Assembly: GCF_042434915.1 (NCBI RefSeq)
Contig: NZ_CP170198.1
Span: forward strand, 1,302,001 to 1,366,000
Origin: Aquimarina sp042434915
GTDB lineage: Bacteria > Bacteroidota > Bacteroidia > Flavobacteriales > Flavobacteriaceae
Length of the DNA: 64,000 bases
Reading direction: 5' to 3'
How positions within the stretch are numbered: the first letter of the stretch is position 1; every line of letters begins with the position of its first letter. The notes beneath the pieces are model-generated. The model saw nothing but the letters and a program-made list of their open reading frames with translations, ran no database searches and was not told the origin of the DNA. Positions 6,106 through 13,687 of this stretch are shown piece after piece. Position numbers and translations under genes: made by a program.

Positions 6106-7674
6106 ATGCTTAACACTACCAATCCAAACAATTACGAGTATATCACAAAACACTTAGAAATATCTATTCTTGGCGGTATCAAACTGAATCATTTAGAAGC
6201 ATTACGGGTTACATTAGGTATCAGCAAAATAAAATCTGAAACCAAACTAAGGCACAATGTAGATTTATATAACGATAACCAAGTAGAAAAACTTGTAAGA
6301 AAAGTTGCTGAACGTATAGAGGTAGGCACAAGCGTAGTACGCAGAACCTTACAGGAGCTGACCAATGAACTGGAACAATACAGATTAAGCCAGTTAGATA
6401 ATGATGAATCAGAAATCACTATCAAAGAGTTATCTACAGCAGAGGAAAAATCAGCTATCAAGTTCTTAAAATCAACTGATCTACTCACCAAAACCAATAA
6501 ACTCATAGGCGAAAGCGGTGTAATAGGCGAAGAAACCAACCGATTGTTAATGTACCTGATCTTTACCAGCCGTAAAAGCTACAATCCATTGCATTGTATC
6601 AGTCTAGGGAGTTCCGGAGCAGGAAAGACACATTTACAATCCAAAGTAGCCGAACTCGTACCCGATCACGAAAAAGTAGAGATCACCGTACTATCAGAAA
6701 ACGCCTTTTACTACTTCAATAGAACGGAATTACGCAACAAACTCATACTTATAGAAGATCTGGACGGTGCAGAAAGTGTACTCTATCCATTACGTGAATT
6801 ACAATCCAAACGAAGAATAACAAAAACAGTTGTACACAAAGACAGAAAAGGCAATACCAAAACGATACATTTAACTGTAGAAGGCCCTGTAAGCGTTGCA
6901 GGCTGTACCACACAAGAATCTATTTATGAAGATAACAGCAATAGAAGCTTTTTACTGTATATCGATGAATCTAGCGAACAGGACAAGAAAATAATGTACT
7001 ATCAGAGACTTATCAGCGCAGGGAAAGTAAATGTAGATGCAGAACTTAAAGCAAAATCCTTTTTACAAAACGTGCAAATGTTGTTACAACCTGTTAAAGT
7101 AATCAATCCGTATGCAGAGTTTTTAGAGTTGCCACAATCCGTATTTAAACCAAGAAGGACAAATACCCACTATTTACAATTTATAGAAGCCATTACCTTT
7201 TACAAACAGTATCAACGTGAAAAGCAGTACGATCAAAATACTGGTGAAGAATATATCGAAACCACGATCGAAGATATAGAAGAAGCCAATGAAATTATAA
7301 AAGAAGTTTTACTACGTAAAAGTGATACGATTAACGGTGCTTGTAGAGATCATTTAGAGCGGTTAAAATCCTACTTAAAAGAAAATACCCAAACAACTTT
7401 TACCAATGCTGAAATACGCAGAAACTTACGGGTAAAAGAAACCACTCTACGAAGATATAACAAACAGTTACTTGAAGAAGGTTATATAAAACGTATCAAA
7501 AAGGCTAAAACCAAAAGCTATTGCTTCGAGGTTATTGATTTACAAGAATATGATAAGTTAAAAGACCAAATTGATAAAGCATTACAAAACTGCATAGTGC
7601 AAATCGAACCCGCCAGTTCGCCACTTCCTCGCCACTCCCCAAAAGGCGATACTAAAAACAAGAAAGCTAGTTAG
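6106..7674 (+). CDS. Primase/helicase-like P-loop ATPase of the mobile unit
   Basis: This 522-residue protein has an N-terminal domain (about 20-95, with LRHNVDLYNDNQVEKL) that recalls the domain linking primase and helicase parts in mobile-element primases. Walker A is at 168-175 (GSSGAGKT) and Walker B at about 213-220 (LILIEDLD). A C-terminal basic winged-helix-like region lies near 440-490. No zinc finger or TOPRIM motif is seen, so it is not a full primase. It heads the operon ATPase-recombinase 1-recombinase 2 under the promoter at 6031-6061. It probably helps replication or DNA remodelling of the excised element; the exact job is inferred. Confidence 0.8.
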   Translation: MLNTTNPNNYEYITKHLEISILGGIKLNHLEALRVTLGISKIKSETKLRHNVDLYNDNQVEKLVRKVAERIEVGTSVVRRTLQELTNELEQYRLSQLDNDESEITIKELSTAEEKSAIKFLKSTDLLTKTNKLIGESGVIGEETNRLLMYLIFTSRKSYNPLHCISLGSSGAGKTHLQSKVAELVPDHEKVEITVLSENAFYYFNRTELRNKLILIEDLDGAESVLYPLRELQSKRRITKTVVHKDRKGNTKTIHLTVEGPVSVAGCTTQESIYEDNSNRSFLLYIDESSEQDKKIMYYQRLISAGKVNVDAELKAKSFLQNVQMLLQPVKVINPYAEFLELPQSVFKPRRTNTHYLQFIEAITFYKQYQREKQYDQNTGEEYIETTIEDIEEANEIIKEVLLRKSDTINGACRDHLERLKSYLKENTQTTFTNAEIRRNLRVKETTLRRYNKQLLEEGYIKRIKKAKTKSYCFEVIDLQEYDKLKDQIDKALQNCIVQIEPASSPLPRHSPKGDTKNKKAS

Positions 7675-7714
7675 TTACAAAAACTCGCCACAGAAATCTA
7701 AAAAAGACATACCG

Positions 7715-8647
7715 ATGAAAAAATTAAAGCTACAAAATGATAGTTACAGGATGTTTATATCCAATTTTAAAGAATGGTTGGACATACTAGGCTATGCAGA
7801 AACCACAGTCTATAACTTGCCAAACCATTTACAAGAGTTCTTTTACTGGCTCGAATCTCACGGACATACCGATATTAATACAATTACCGCAAAACACATC
7901 AAAGATTACTATGAAGAACTCAAACAACGCGCCAATGATAGAAGGTATGGAGCATTGAGCAAATCCTATCTAAACAAACACCAACAAGCCTTAAAGAAGT
8001 TCAAAGAATACTTGCAAAACCATAATCATAAAGGGATCAGCATACACCTTAAATCAGAATCCTACCCCATAGAAGAAAAGATGAATATCCTTACCCAATC
8101 CGAAATAAAAGAGATGTTCTTGGCAACCTCTTACAGTAACAAGCGTAAATGTATCAGGTTACGGGATAAAGCAATACTGACCATATTCTACAGTTGTGGG
8201 TTGCGCAGAAATGAAGCCATACACCTAGATATAAAAGACGTGTTTTTTGATAAAGAACGGATCTACGTACGTAAAGGAAAGAATTATAAAGAAAGGTTCG
8301 TACCACTTAACAAATGTAATCTACGAATCTTGGAAGATTATATCTATGAAAGTCGCCCAGAGTTTAAAAACCATACTGAAAACGAAGCATTGTTTATGAG
8401 CATCCACGGCAAGCGATTGGACGGAATGAGTTTTGCCAACCGTTTAAAAGCAATCGTTACAGCTACCGAAAATAATAAAATCATAGAAAAACAAATTACT
8501 CTTCATACCCTACGCCACTCTATTGCCACCCACTTACTGCAAAGAGATGTGCCATTAGAAAGTATTAAACATTTTTTAGGGCATAGCAGTTTAGAATCCA
8601 CACAAATTTATACGCACATCCTAAAAACAATAGAAAATGAATTATGA
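7715..8647 (+). CDS. Tyrosine recombinase 1 (catalytic), copy 2
   Basis: The protein has the same sequence as the product of 753-1685, with the complete R-K-H-R-H-Y catalytic set. It lies 40 bp downstream of the complete ATPase gene and overlaps recombinase 2 by 11 bp. Confidence 0.93.
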   Translation: MKKLKLQNDSYRMFISNFKEWLDILGYAETTVYNLPNHLQEFFYWLESHGHTDINTITAKHIKDYYEELKQRANDRRYGALSKSYLNKHQQALKKFKEYLQNHNHKGISIHLKSESYPIEEKMNILTQSEIKEMFLATSYSNKRKCIRLRDKAILTIFYSCGLRRNEAIHLDIKDVFFDKERIYVRKGKNYKERFVPLNKCNLRILEDYIYESRPEFKNHTENEALFMSIHGKRLDGMSFANRLKAIVTATENNKIIEKQITLHTLRHSIATHLLQRDVPLESIKHFLGHSSLESTQIYTHILKTIENEL

Positions 8648-9515
8648 CGATTACCTCAAAAAAGAAGGGTATACAGAAAAGACCATCTGTACCAAAGATA
8701 TCGAACGGCAAAACTTTACAAAATGGTGTAAGCGGCAATCCACTACACCTGTACAAATAGATTACAAAACCTGTTTAAAATATATCAAGCACCTGACCAG
8801 AAAAGGAAACAGTAAAAGGACGATCAACCATAAACTGGGAAGCCTGAAAACCTACTTCAATTACTTGATAAGCGAAGCATATAGGATGGATAATCCCATT
8901 GAAACCGTTGTAGTCCGAGGTGCAAGAAGGAATATTAACCACAACCTGCTCGAGTCGGAAGAACTGGAAGACCTGTACTACAGTTTTGAAACCGAAAAAG
9001 CCCGTAACCAATACTTAAAATACCGCTTGAAACGCGATAAAATAATTATCGGCTTGCTCGTTTACCAAGGGTTAAGTACTTCAGACCTTGGAAGCCTAAA
9101 ACTGGAACATTTACGACTCTCTAAAGGGAAACTCTATGTACCAAGCAGAAATCGCAGCAATGCTAGGGAACTGGAATTAAAACCCTGGCAAATAATGGAA
9201 CTAATGGAATATATAAATGAGATAAGGGAAAAACTTTTAAAACAAAACAACATCCAGAATGATCAATTAATCTTGCATGCTATGGTGTCCAACCTTGTCA
9301 GTGCTACTGTGAGAAAACTTAAAAAAATTAATCATAAGGTAGAAAGCATCCATCAAATCCGTGCTTCAGTAATTACCAATTGGTTGGGGCAATACAACCT
9401 TAGAAAAGTACAATACTTAGCAGGTCACCGCTATATCAGTTCTACCGAAAGATATTTACAAGATGATTTGGAAAACTTGCACGAAATCGTCAATAACTAT
9501 CATCCTATATCCTAA
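8637..9515 (+). CDS. Tyrosine recombinase 2 (Arg I replaced), copy 2
   Basis: The protein has the same sequence as the product of 1675-2553, with Ser147 in place of the first catalytic Arg and Tyr273 kept. It is the third gene of the operon starting at 6106. Confidence 0.88.
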   Translation: MNYDDYLKKEGYTEKTICTKDIERQNFTKWCKRQSTTPVQIDYKTCLKYIKHLTRKGNSKRTINHKLGSLKTYFNYLISEAYRMDNPIETVVVRGARRNINHNLLESEELEDLYYSFETEKARNQYLKYRLKRDKIIIGLLVYQGLSTSDLGSLKLEHLRLSKGKLYVPSRNRSNARELELKPWQIMELMEYINEIREKLLKQNNIQNDQLILHAMVSNLVSATVRKLKKINHKVESIHQIRASVITNWLGQYNLRKVQYLAGHRYISSTERYLQDDLENLHEIVNNYHPIS

Positions 9516-9573
9516 AAACATGTAGGATAGGAATCAAAAAACTAATAATATTAATATAAAAACTATCTTTGTT

Positions 9574-9807
9574 ATGAATGTAAAAATGATGATTATGGGA
9601 GCATTAGAGCTAAAGGATGAGCTTCATAAGTTTGTAGATATTGGAGATCCTCAGTTTTTAGAAGTTATGTATAAGGCTGCTAAAGATTATATGGAACAAA
9701 AACGTAAGGATAGAATGATTGCAGAAGGAGAAGAAGATATCAAAGAAGGTAGGACACATAGCTTAAAAGAAGCAAGAAAAATTATTAATAATTGGGACGT
9801 AAAATAA
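9574..9807 (+). CDS. ParD-like antitoxin, copy 2
   Basis: Same as 2612-2845, including the TATCTTTG promoter element (9564-9571) just before the first ATG, which suggests the later start at 9595. Two copies of one antitoxin mean that loss of a single unit would not release the toxin. Confidence 0.7.
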   Translation: MNVKMMIMGALELKDELHKFVDIGDPQFLEVMYKAAKDYMEQKRKDRMIAEGEEDIKEGRTHSLKEARKIINNWDVK

Positions 9808-10115
9808 AACCAGTTGAACTTACTACTCGTGCTATAAACGATTTAGGAAAGTTTAAAGAATTCTACTACAAAAGTTACGGAGCAAAAAAGACAGAAGAAA
9901 TTATTGATATCATTTTTGAGCGCATGGAAATGCTAGAAAATCCTGATATTGATTTATCAAAAATTGGTTCTATCGATGATGAGTTCTCTCATTTAAAACG
10001 TGAATATCGCAAACTCATTGAACATCATTGTAAAATTACTTACCGAGTTGGAAAATCAAAAATTTATGTAGTCCGTATTTTTGACACTCGTCAAAACCCT
10101 AAGAAAAATAAGTAA
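9792..10115 (+). CDS. ParE/RelE-family toxin, copy 2
   Basis: Same as 2830-3153: a TTG start overlapping the antitoxin gene by 16 bp and the ParE/RelE C-terminal signature KIYVVRIFDTRQNP. Confidence 0.85.
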   Translation: MGRKIKPVELTTRAINDLGKFKEFYYKSYGAKKTEEIIDIIFERMEMLENPDIDLSKIGSIDDEFSHLKREYRKLIEHHCKITYRVGKSKIYVVRIFDTRQNPKKNK

Positions 10116-11272
10116 AAAAAATAAGGTGTCTCCCTCCGGTCGGCATTTAGTAGCACAGGCTACTCCGCTATCGCTGTGAGTGCCTGTTGGCTGTCAATGG
10201 TCTCGGGGCATCCCTTTCTAGGGCAATAATTTATTATTCTGTAAAAAGCTCCATAAAAATTATTCCCTCAGCCGCCTAGATGCCCCTCGTCGTGTTCCCG
10301 GTCTTTTTTGTGTCACGATTATTAAAGGCAATAATACGCGCCACAAAAAACTCCTACACACTTCATTGGCTCCATCGCTCTGGTCGCAGCCTAGCCGGTT
10401 TTATTTTAAAGGAATTATTTTATCAAATGAAAAATAAAAACCGGTTGGCACATCCCTTCACCACGCTTGGGCGTGGCTCTCGGTCTGTGTCGGCTGCTCC
10501 GTTCCGCTTAGCTGTCGCCTAGAGCGCTCAAACGCCGCAGGGCTTCCTCCATAGGCGGACAGGTTTATCAGCAGTGCGTGTTACACTGAGTTTATCGAAG
10601 CGCACTCAATCGCCGTTCAGGCTAGCATTTATCTTAAAGCTGAAGGTCAGCCGCATTATCCTACGTACTTCAACTTTAAGCTAAATGAATTTTACACTTC
10701 TAAAGTGGAATAGCGGAAAGGTTAAAGCTGTGGACTGTTCCGCTTTAGAAGTGCTAGCCAAAGTGGCGATTGAACGCCCGCGCAAACTTGCTCAAAAAAC
10801 ACTCAAAATGCCCCCAAACCCGTCTAAATCACGTTTAATAGCACTTTTATACTGTTCAATATTAGAATATTACCCTTAAAAAATCGTGTCTTAAAAGTCA
10901 AATCTTACATTCCGAATGTAAAAGCGTTGGTGCGCCTGAGGCGGGTTGGCTGGAGCCGTTGGCCAGGGAGTATTGTACATAATACTTGTTATAATTACAC
11001 CCGCAACAAAACACTGCAGAAGGCTATCGATTAAGGGAAGCTATTATAACTCGTATTATGTACCATACCGAGGAAAAGGAAGCAGCAGCAAGACAGGGAT
11101 TTATTGCCTTAGCAATAATCTGGGTTGCTGCTGCGTGGCTTTTAGGGAGTATTTAGTACTTTAGCATAGCAGAATGATGATAGAAAGAACGTTCTTTTTT
11201 AAAAAATGTAAGCTGTTCTTGGAGTAGAACCGAGGGAAAGTGCGCCAATGTTAAAAAAAATGCATAAACGTC
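10116..11272 (+). other. Structured non-coding region, copy 2
   Basis: Repeats 3154-4310 with all its inverted repeats (branched structure at 10606-10773, long inverted repeat at 10975-11063). No gene of normal size is supported here. Confidence 0.7.
11058..11156 (+). CDS. Candidate small membrane peptide, copy 2
   Basis: Same 32-codon frame as 4096-4194, with a single hydrophobic helix after a charged N-terminus. Coding status is uncertain for the reasons given there. Confidence 0.3.
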   Translation: MYHTEEKEAAARQGFIALAIIWVAAAWLLGSI

Positions 11273-11284
11273 TATCCCTTTGGA
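11273..11284 (+). other. YPFG junction (proposed integration site), copy 2
   Basis: TATCCCTTTGGA again, in frame with the RHS tip that follows. It is the last sequence shared with copy 1. Here the next codon is ATG, so the displaced tip gains a possible start codon. Confidence 0.7.
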
Positions 11285-12178
11285 ATGCAAATTAACTACG
11301 GAGTAAATCACCCAAGCTCTGCAATAAGTGGAATTCCACATAGGTATGGATTTAACGGGAAGGAAGAACAAATGGAACTTGGTTTAGGATGGTTGGATTT
11401 TGGAGCAAGAAATTATGATGCAACTTTAGGACGTTGGATGAATCCTGACCCATTAGCTGATTTAAGATATGAACTTACACCATACAATTATGTTCAAAAT
11501 AGTCCTATGTTTAAAATTGACCCAGACGGTCTTACTGATTATACATTAAATAAAAAGACAGGAGCAGTTACACAAGTTGGTGAGGCAAATGATGAACCTG
11601 ACAGAATCCTTCAAACTTATACACGTAAGAGTAAAAGAGGAGAAGTTAAGTACAAGAAAAATGGAGAAGCTAAAGTCGCAATAGGCGGTATAGAAAAAGG
11701 GATTTTAAGTGATGGTCAAAATTTTAAAACAGATGATACCGTTATTGAAACAGGAGGCGAAGGGCAAGCAAGTGTAGATGGAGTTAAATCTTTTACATTA
11801 CAGCTATCAGAATATGTTGGAAAGGAGCTTAAAGGATTCTCGTATTCATCTGATGGTTCTGGAGACGTTTCAGATATTGTATTGGGAAAATATAATAATA
11901 ATGATCGTACGAAATCCTCTGCTAGTGTTATTGGATTAGTAAAAAAATATGGTCTTGATGGTTATTCTGATAATAACATAGTGCAACAATTTCACACTCA
12001 TCCCGATGGCAAATTAGGGGCGACTCAATCTGCACCTGGTCAATCACAAGATATTAAAAATTTGCAAAATGCTAAGCCAAAAATATCTAACGCAACTTTT
12101 ATTATATTGTATAGAATTAATGGTCAGAAAAAACCAGCAGAATACGATTACACTCATGAATATAGACCTAAAAAATAA
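11273..12178 (+). CDS. Orphan RHS tip 2: RHS core end plus JAB-like metallopeptidase toxin domain
   Basis: The frame opens at YPFG; an ATG stands at 11285, giving 297 residues. Numbering from that Met, residues 1-85 are the RHS core end (YGFNGKEEQMELGLGWLDFG, LGRWMNPDPLAD, YNYVQNSPMFKIDPDGL). The C-terminal domain carries HTHP (His237, His239) followed by Ser254 and Asp256, the JAMM/JAB-type zinc metallopeptidase pattern of the JAB-like toxins attached to RHS proteins. The body of a full RHS protein is missing, so this is a displaced or silent cassette unless the ATG is used. The partner gene begins 11 bp downstream, the same spacing as in unit 1. Confidence 0.85.
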   Translation, partial: YPFGMQINYGVNHPSSAISGIPHRYGFNGKEEQMELGLGWLDFGARNYDATLGRWMNPDPLADLRYELTPYNYVQNSPMFKIDPDGLTDYTLNKKTGAVTQVGEANDEPDRILQTYTRKSKRGEVKYKKNGEAKVAIGGIEKGILSDGQNFKTDDTVIETGGEGQASVDGVKSFTLQLSEYVGKELKGFSYSSDGSGDVSDIVLGKYNNNDRTKSSASVIGLVKKYGLDGYSDNNIVQQFHTHPDGKLGATQSAPGQSQDIKNLQNAKPKISNATFIILYRINGQKKPAEYDYTHEYRPKK

Positions 12179-12189
12179 ATGAATTAAAA

Positions 12190-12648
12190 ATGAAGGAACT
12201 ATTAATTATTTCTCTAGTATTTAGTTTTTCAATATGTAGTCTTTATTCTCAGAATAAAACTATTAAAGGAAGGGTGATTTCTGAGGATTTTGAAACATTA
12301 CCAGGAGTGTCAATTATGATTAAAGATACGGTTAAAGTTGGCAGGACAGATATAAAGGGTTTTTTTCAAGTAGATATTCCTCTTTCCGAGGAAAGAATAC
12401 AATTTAGTTTTCTTGGACTTGAATCAACAACAATAGAGCTTAAAGAAAAATGTAATAAGGTTGATGTTGTAATGATGTATTCATATACATATGACTTTAT
12501 AACTTTAAAACGAGCTGATAAGAAGAGAAAAAAAAGACATAAAAAACTTCCTAAGATTCATAAACAAGCTTTCGAGAAAGGTATATTTGAAACTAAATGC
12601 GCATGTTATAATCGCACGTTTGAATCTTTTTATCTACAAGAAAATTAA
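12190..12648 (+). CDS. Secreted CarboxypepD-regulatory-like protein, putative immunity for RHS tip 2
   Basis: This 152-residue protein has a signal peptide (hydrophobic residues 3-17, ending LYSQ) and a carboxypeptidase-D regulatory-like beta domain (IKGRVISEDFETLPGVSIMI to FLGLESTTIEL). A basic tail with two Cys (ETKCACYNRTF) follows. It sits where the immunity gene sits in unit 1 and ends at a strong terminator. If it is the immunity protein, the JAB-like toxin should act in the periplasm or envelope. It could instead be an unrelated cargo gene; no known immunity family was recognised. Confidence 0.6.
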   Translation: MKELLIISLVFSFSICSLYSQNKTIKGRVISEDFETLPGVSIMIKDTVKVGRTDIKGFFQVDIPLSEERIQFSFLGLESTTIELKEKCNKVDVVMMYSYTYDFITLKRADKKRKKRHKKLPKIHKQAFEKGIFETKCACYNRTFESFYLQEN

Positions 12649-12659
12649 AATAATACAAG

Positions 12660-12684
12660 CCACAACGAAAGTTGTGGTTTTTTT
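12660..12684 (+). terminator. Terminator after unit 2
   Basis: A 7-bp perfect stem CCACAAC/GTTGTGG (12660-12677) with a GAAA tetraloop, followed by seven Ts. Position and T-tract match the terminator of unit 1 at the junction with the XRE 3' end. Confidence 0.85.
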
Positions 12685-12799
12685 ATGCGTAAGCTTTTTT
12701 AGTTTTAGTATCACGAATAAAGGCATCAATAATTTTAATAACCGTAGATTTATCATCTTCATTTAATCGTTGTATCTCTTTCATACGATTAAGCATATC
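12683..12799 (-). pseudogene. Scar 1: 3' end of an XRE repressor gene
   Basis: Read in reverse, this stretch encodes DMLNRMKEIQRLNEDD then VIKIIDAFIRDTKTKKAYA and a stop. It aligns with the last ~38 residues of the XRE repressor at 5617-5946, including the identical end KKAYA. The helix-turn-helix part is missing; the homology stops at 12799 and is replaced by the tail repeat at 12819. It is the left-end relic of a further mobile unit. Confidence 0.8.
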
Positions 12800-12818
12800 C
12801 CCCGCTCGTCCTAGTATG

Positions 12819-12918
12819 CGCTACCGCAAGTTTGCAACTTGTGGCGTCAAAGATTGGCGTGTACGAGTAAGAAATAAATGCTAAGAACCAGTTACATTGC
12901 TTTGTAGCTGGTTTTTTG
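12819..12918 (+). repeat. Tail repeat A: gene 3' end plus terminator
   Basis: The frame from 12819 encodes 21 residues (RYRKFATCGVKDW then RVRVRNKC) and stops at 12882-12884. It is followed by a terminator hairpin (12886-12895 with 12904-12913, nine of ten pairs, T-tract). The block recurs with changes at 13121-13220. It looks like the 3' end of a lost immunity or cargo gene whose body was deleted. Confidence 0.65.
12886..12918 (+). terminator. Terminator of tail repeat A
   Basis: AACCAGTTAC pairs with GTAGCTGGTT and is followed by six Ts. It stands directly before the second XRE relic, the same order as at the ends of units 1 and 2. Confidence 0.7.
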
Positions 12919-12920
12919 TT

Positions 12921-13097
12921 TTATAGAATAGATTGTATTTTACGTTTGGCAATAAAAGCATCAATAACTGAGAAGATATGCTCTTTATCTTCTTGCTCAA
13001 GCTTAGTGACTTCCAAAATACGTTGTCTTGTAACTTTAACCATCTGCACGTCAACTTTACCGGTTAAGTAATCTAAAGAAACATCAAGGATATCAGC
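12921..13097 (-). pseudogene. Scar 2: 3' half of an XRE repressor gene
   Basis: Read in reverse it encodes ADILDVSLDYLTGKVDVQMV through IFSVIDAFIAKRKIQSIL and a stop. It aligns with ADALEISVDYLIGK and onward of the intact repressor at 5617-5946. About 58 C-terminal residues remain; the helix-turn-helix is lost. It is more diverged than scar 1, suggesting an older unit or a different lineage. Confidence 0.8.
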
Positions 13098-13120
13098 CCT
13101 CTGCTACCAGCTAGAGTGAT

Positions 13121-13220
13121 CGCTACCGCAAGTTTGTAACTTGTGGTATCAAGAATTAGTGTGTACGACTAAGAAATAAATGTTAAGAATCAGTTACTTT
13201 ACTTTAAGGCTGGTTTTTTA
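13121..13220 (+). repeat. Tail repeat B, degenerate copy of tail repeat A
   Basis: About 80% identical by eye to 12819-12918 over the shared segments. The frame now has an internal stop (RYRKFVTCGIKN, stop) before LRNKC. A weaker hairpin plus T-tract (13188-13220) ends the block. It marks the downstream edge of the island. Confidence 0.65.
13188..13220 (+). terminator. Weak terminator of tail repeat B
   Basis: AATCAGTTAC against AAGGCTGGTT gives only six or seven pairs, including G-U, followed by six Ts. It is a decayed form of the hairpin at 12886. Confidence 0.45.
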
Positions 13221-13420
13221 CAATTTGTAATCTTGCAAATCTCGCTCTACATTTTAATACCACAGCTATAATTTAACTACTATACAGTTCATTTGGATTG
13301 ATAATTAGTCTGTTTTTAACAGAATATATACGATACCATCACAGATATTGTAAAATAAATTTGGATGTATTACGGAAAAACCGTAGTTTGGTTACTCCGA
13401 ATCTATAAAAATTAAAGCTT

Positions 13421-13672
13421 ATGCAAAAGACTACTCTTATTGAAAACTTCAATTCAAAAAACTTAACCGAAAAATATTTTGATATATGGAATCATGGTCA
13501 ACATCTATTTACTGTAAATGATTGCAATAGAGACTTTCAATATAGCATCTTTTATATCAAAGGTTTATTTGCCGAAGTTATTTATAATAAATTAGATGGC
13601 AACATACTATTTATCAATAGTTTTAGCGATAAAAATAAATTAAAATTTTATTTAGATACTGATTTTTCCTAA
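13421..13672 (+). CDS. Hypothetical 83-residue protein
   Basis: This is a small, aromatic-rich, probably cytoplasmic protein (FDIWNHGQHLFTVNDCNRDF, FYIKGLFAEVIYN) with no signal peptide and no recognised family. The beta-rich pattern, the length and the place at the edge of the RHS island would fit a leftover immunity-type gene, but nothing shows it. It ends 13 bp before the stop of the convergent hipA gene. Confidence 0.5.
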   Translation: MQKTTLIENFNSKNLTEKYFDIWNHGQHLFTVNDCNRDFQYSIFYIKGLFAEVIYNKLDGNILFINSFSDKNKLKFYLDTDFS

Positions 13673-13687
13673 CATCTTTTTTTGCCC

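Larger units (their letters stand above)
6963..11284 (+). repeat. Long direct repeat, copy 2 of 2
   Basis: Same sequence as 1-4322 by eye. It begins inside the ATPase gene only because the window cuts copy 1 there; the natural left limit is not visible. It ends at the YPFG codons (11273-11284). Such sameness over 4.3 kb, non-coding DNA included, points to recent amplification or gene conversion. Confidence 0.95.
5617..12682 (+). mobile_element. RHS-tip mobile unit 2 (complete)
   Basis: This complete unit comprises the XRE repressor (minus), ATPase, recombinases 1 and 2, antitoxin, toxin, structured region, YPFG junction, RHS tip 2 and its partner gene, ending at the terminator at 12660-12684. 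Length is about 7.07 kb. The limits are inferred from the recurrence of the terminator/XRE-end junction (TTTTTTTATGCGTAAGC) at both ends. I cannot define exact recombination core bases from one genome. Confidence 0.65.

Noticed and set aside
5947..6153. Longer start for the XRE regulator (178 codons from 6153)
   Set aside because: It would include both divergent promoters and overlap the ATPase start; the 109-residue start fits the helix-turn-helix family.
12649..13220. CRISPR array suggested by repeated segments
   Set aside because: Only two diverged ~100-bp repeats exist, they contain gene ends and terminators, and there are no cas genes.
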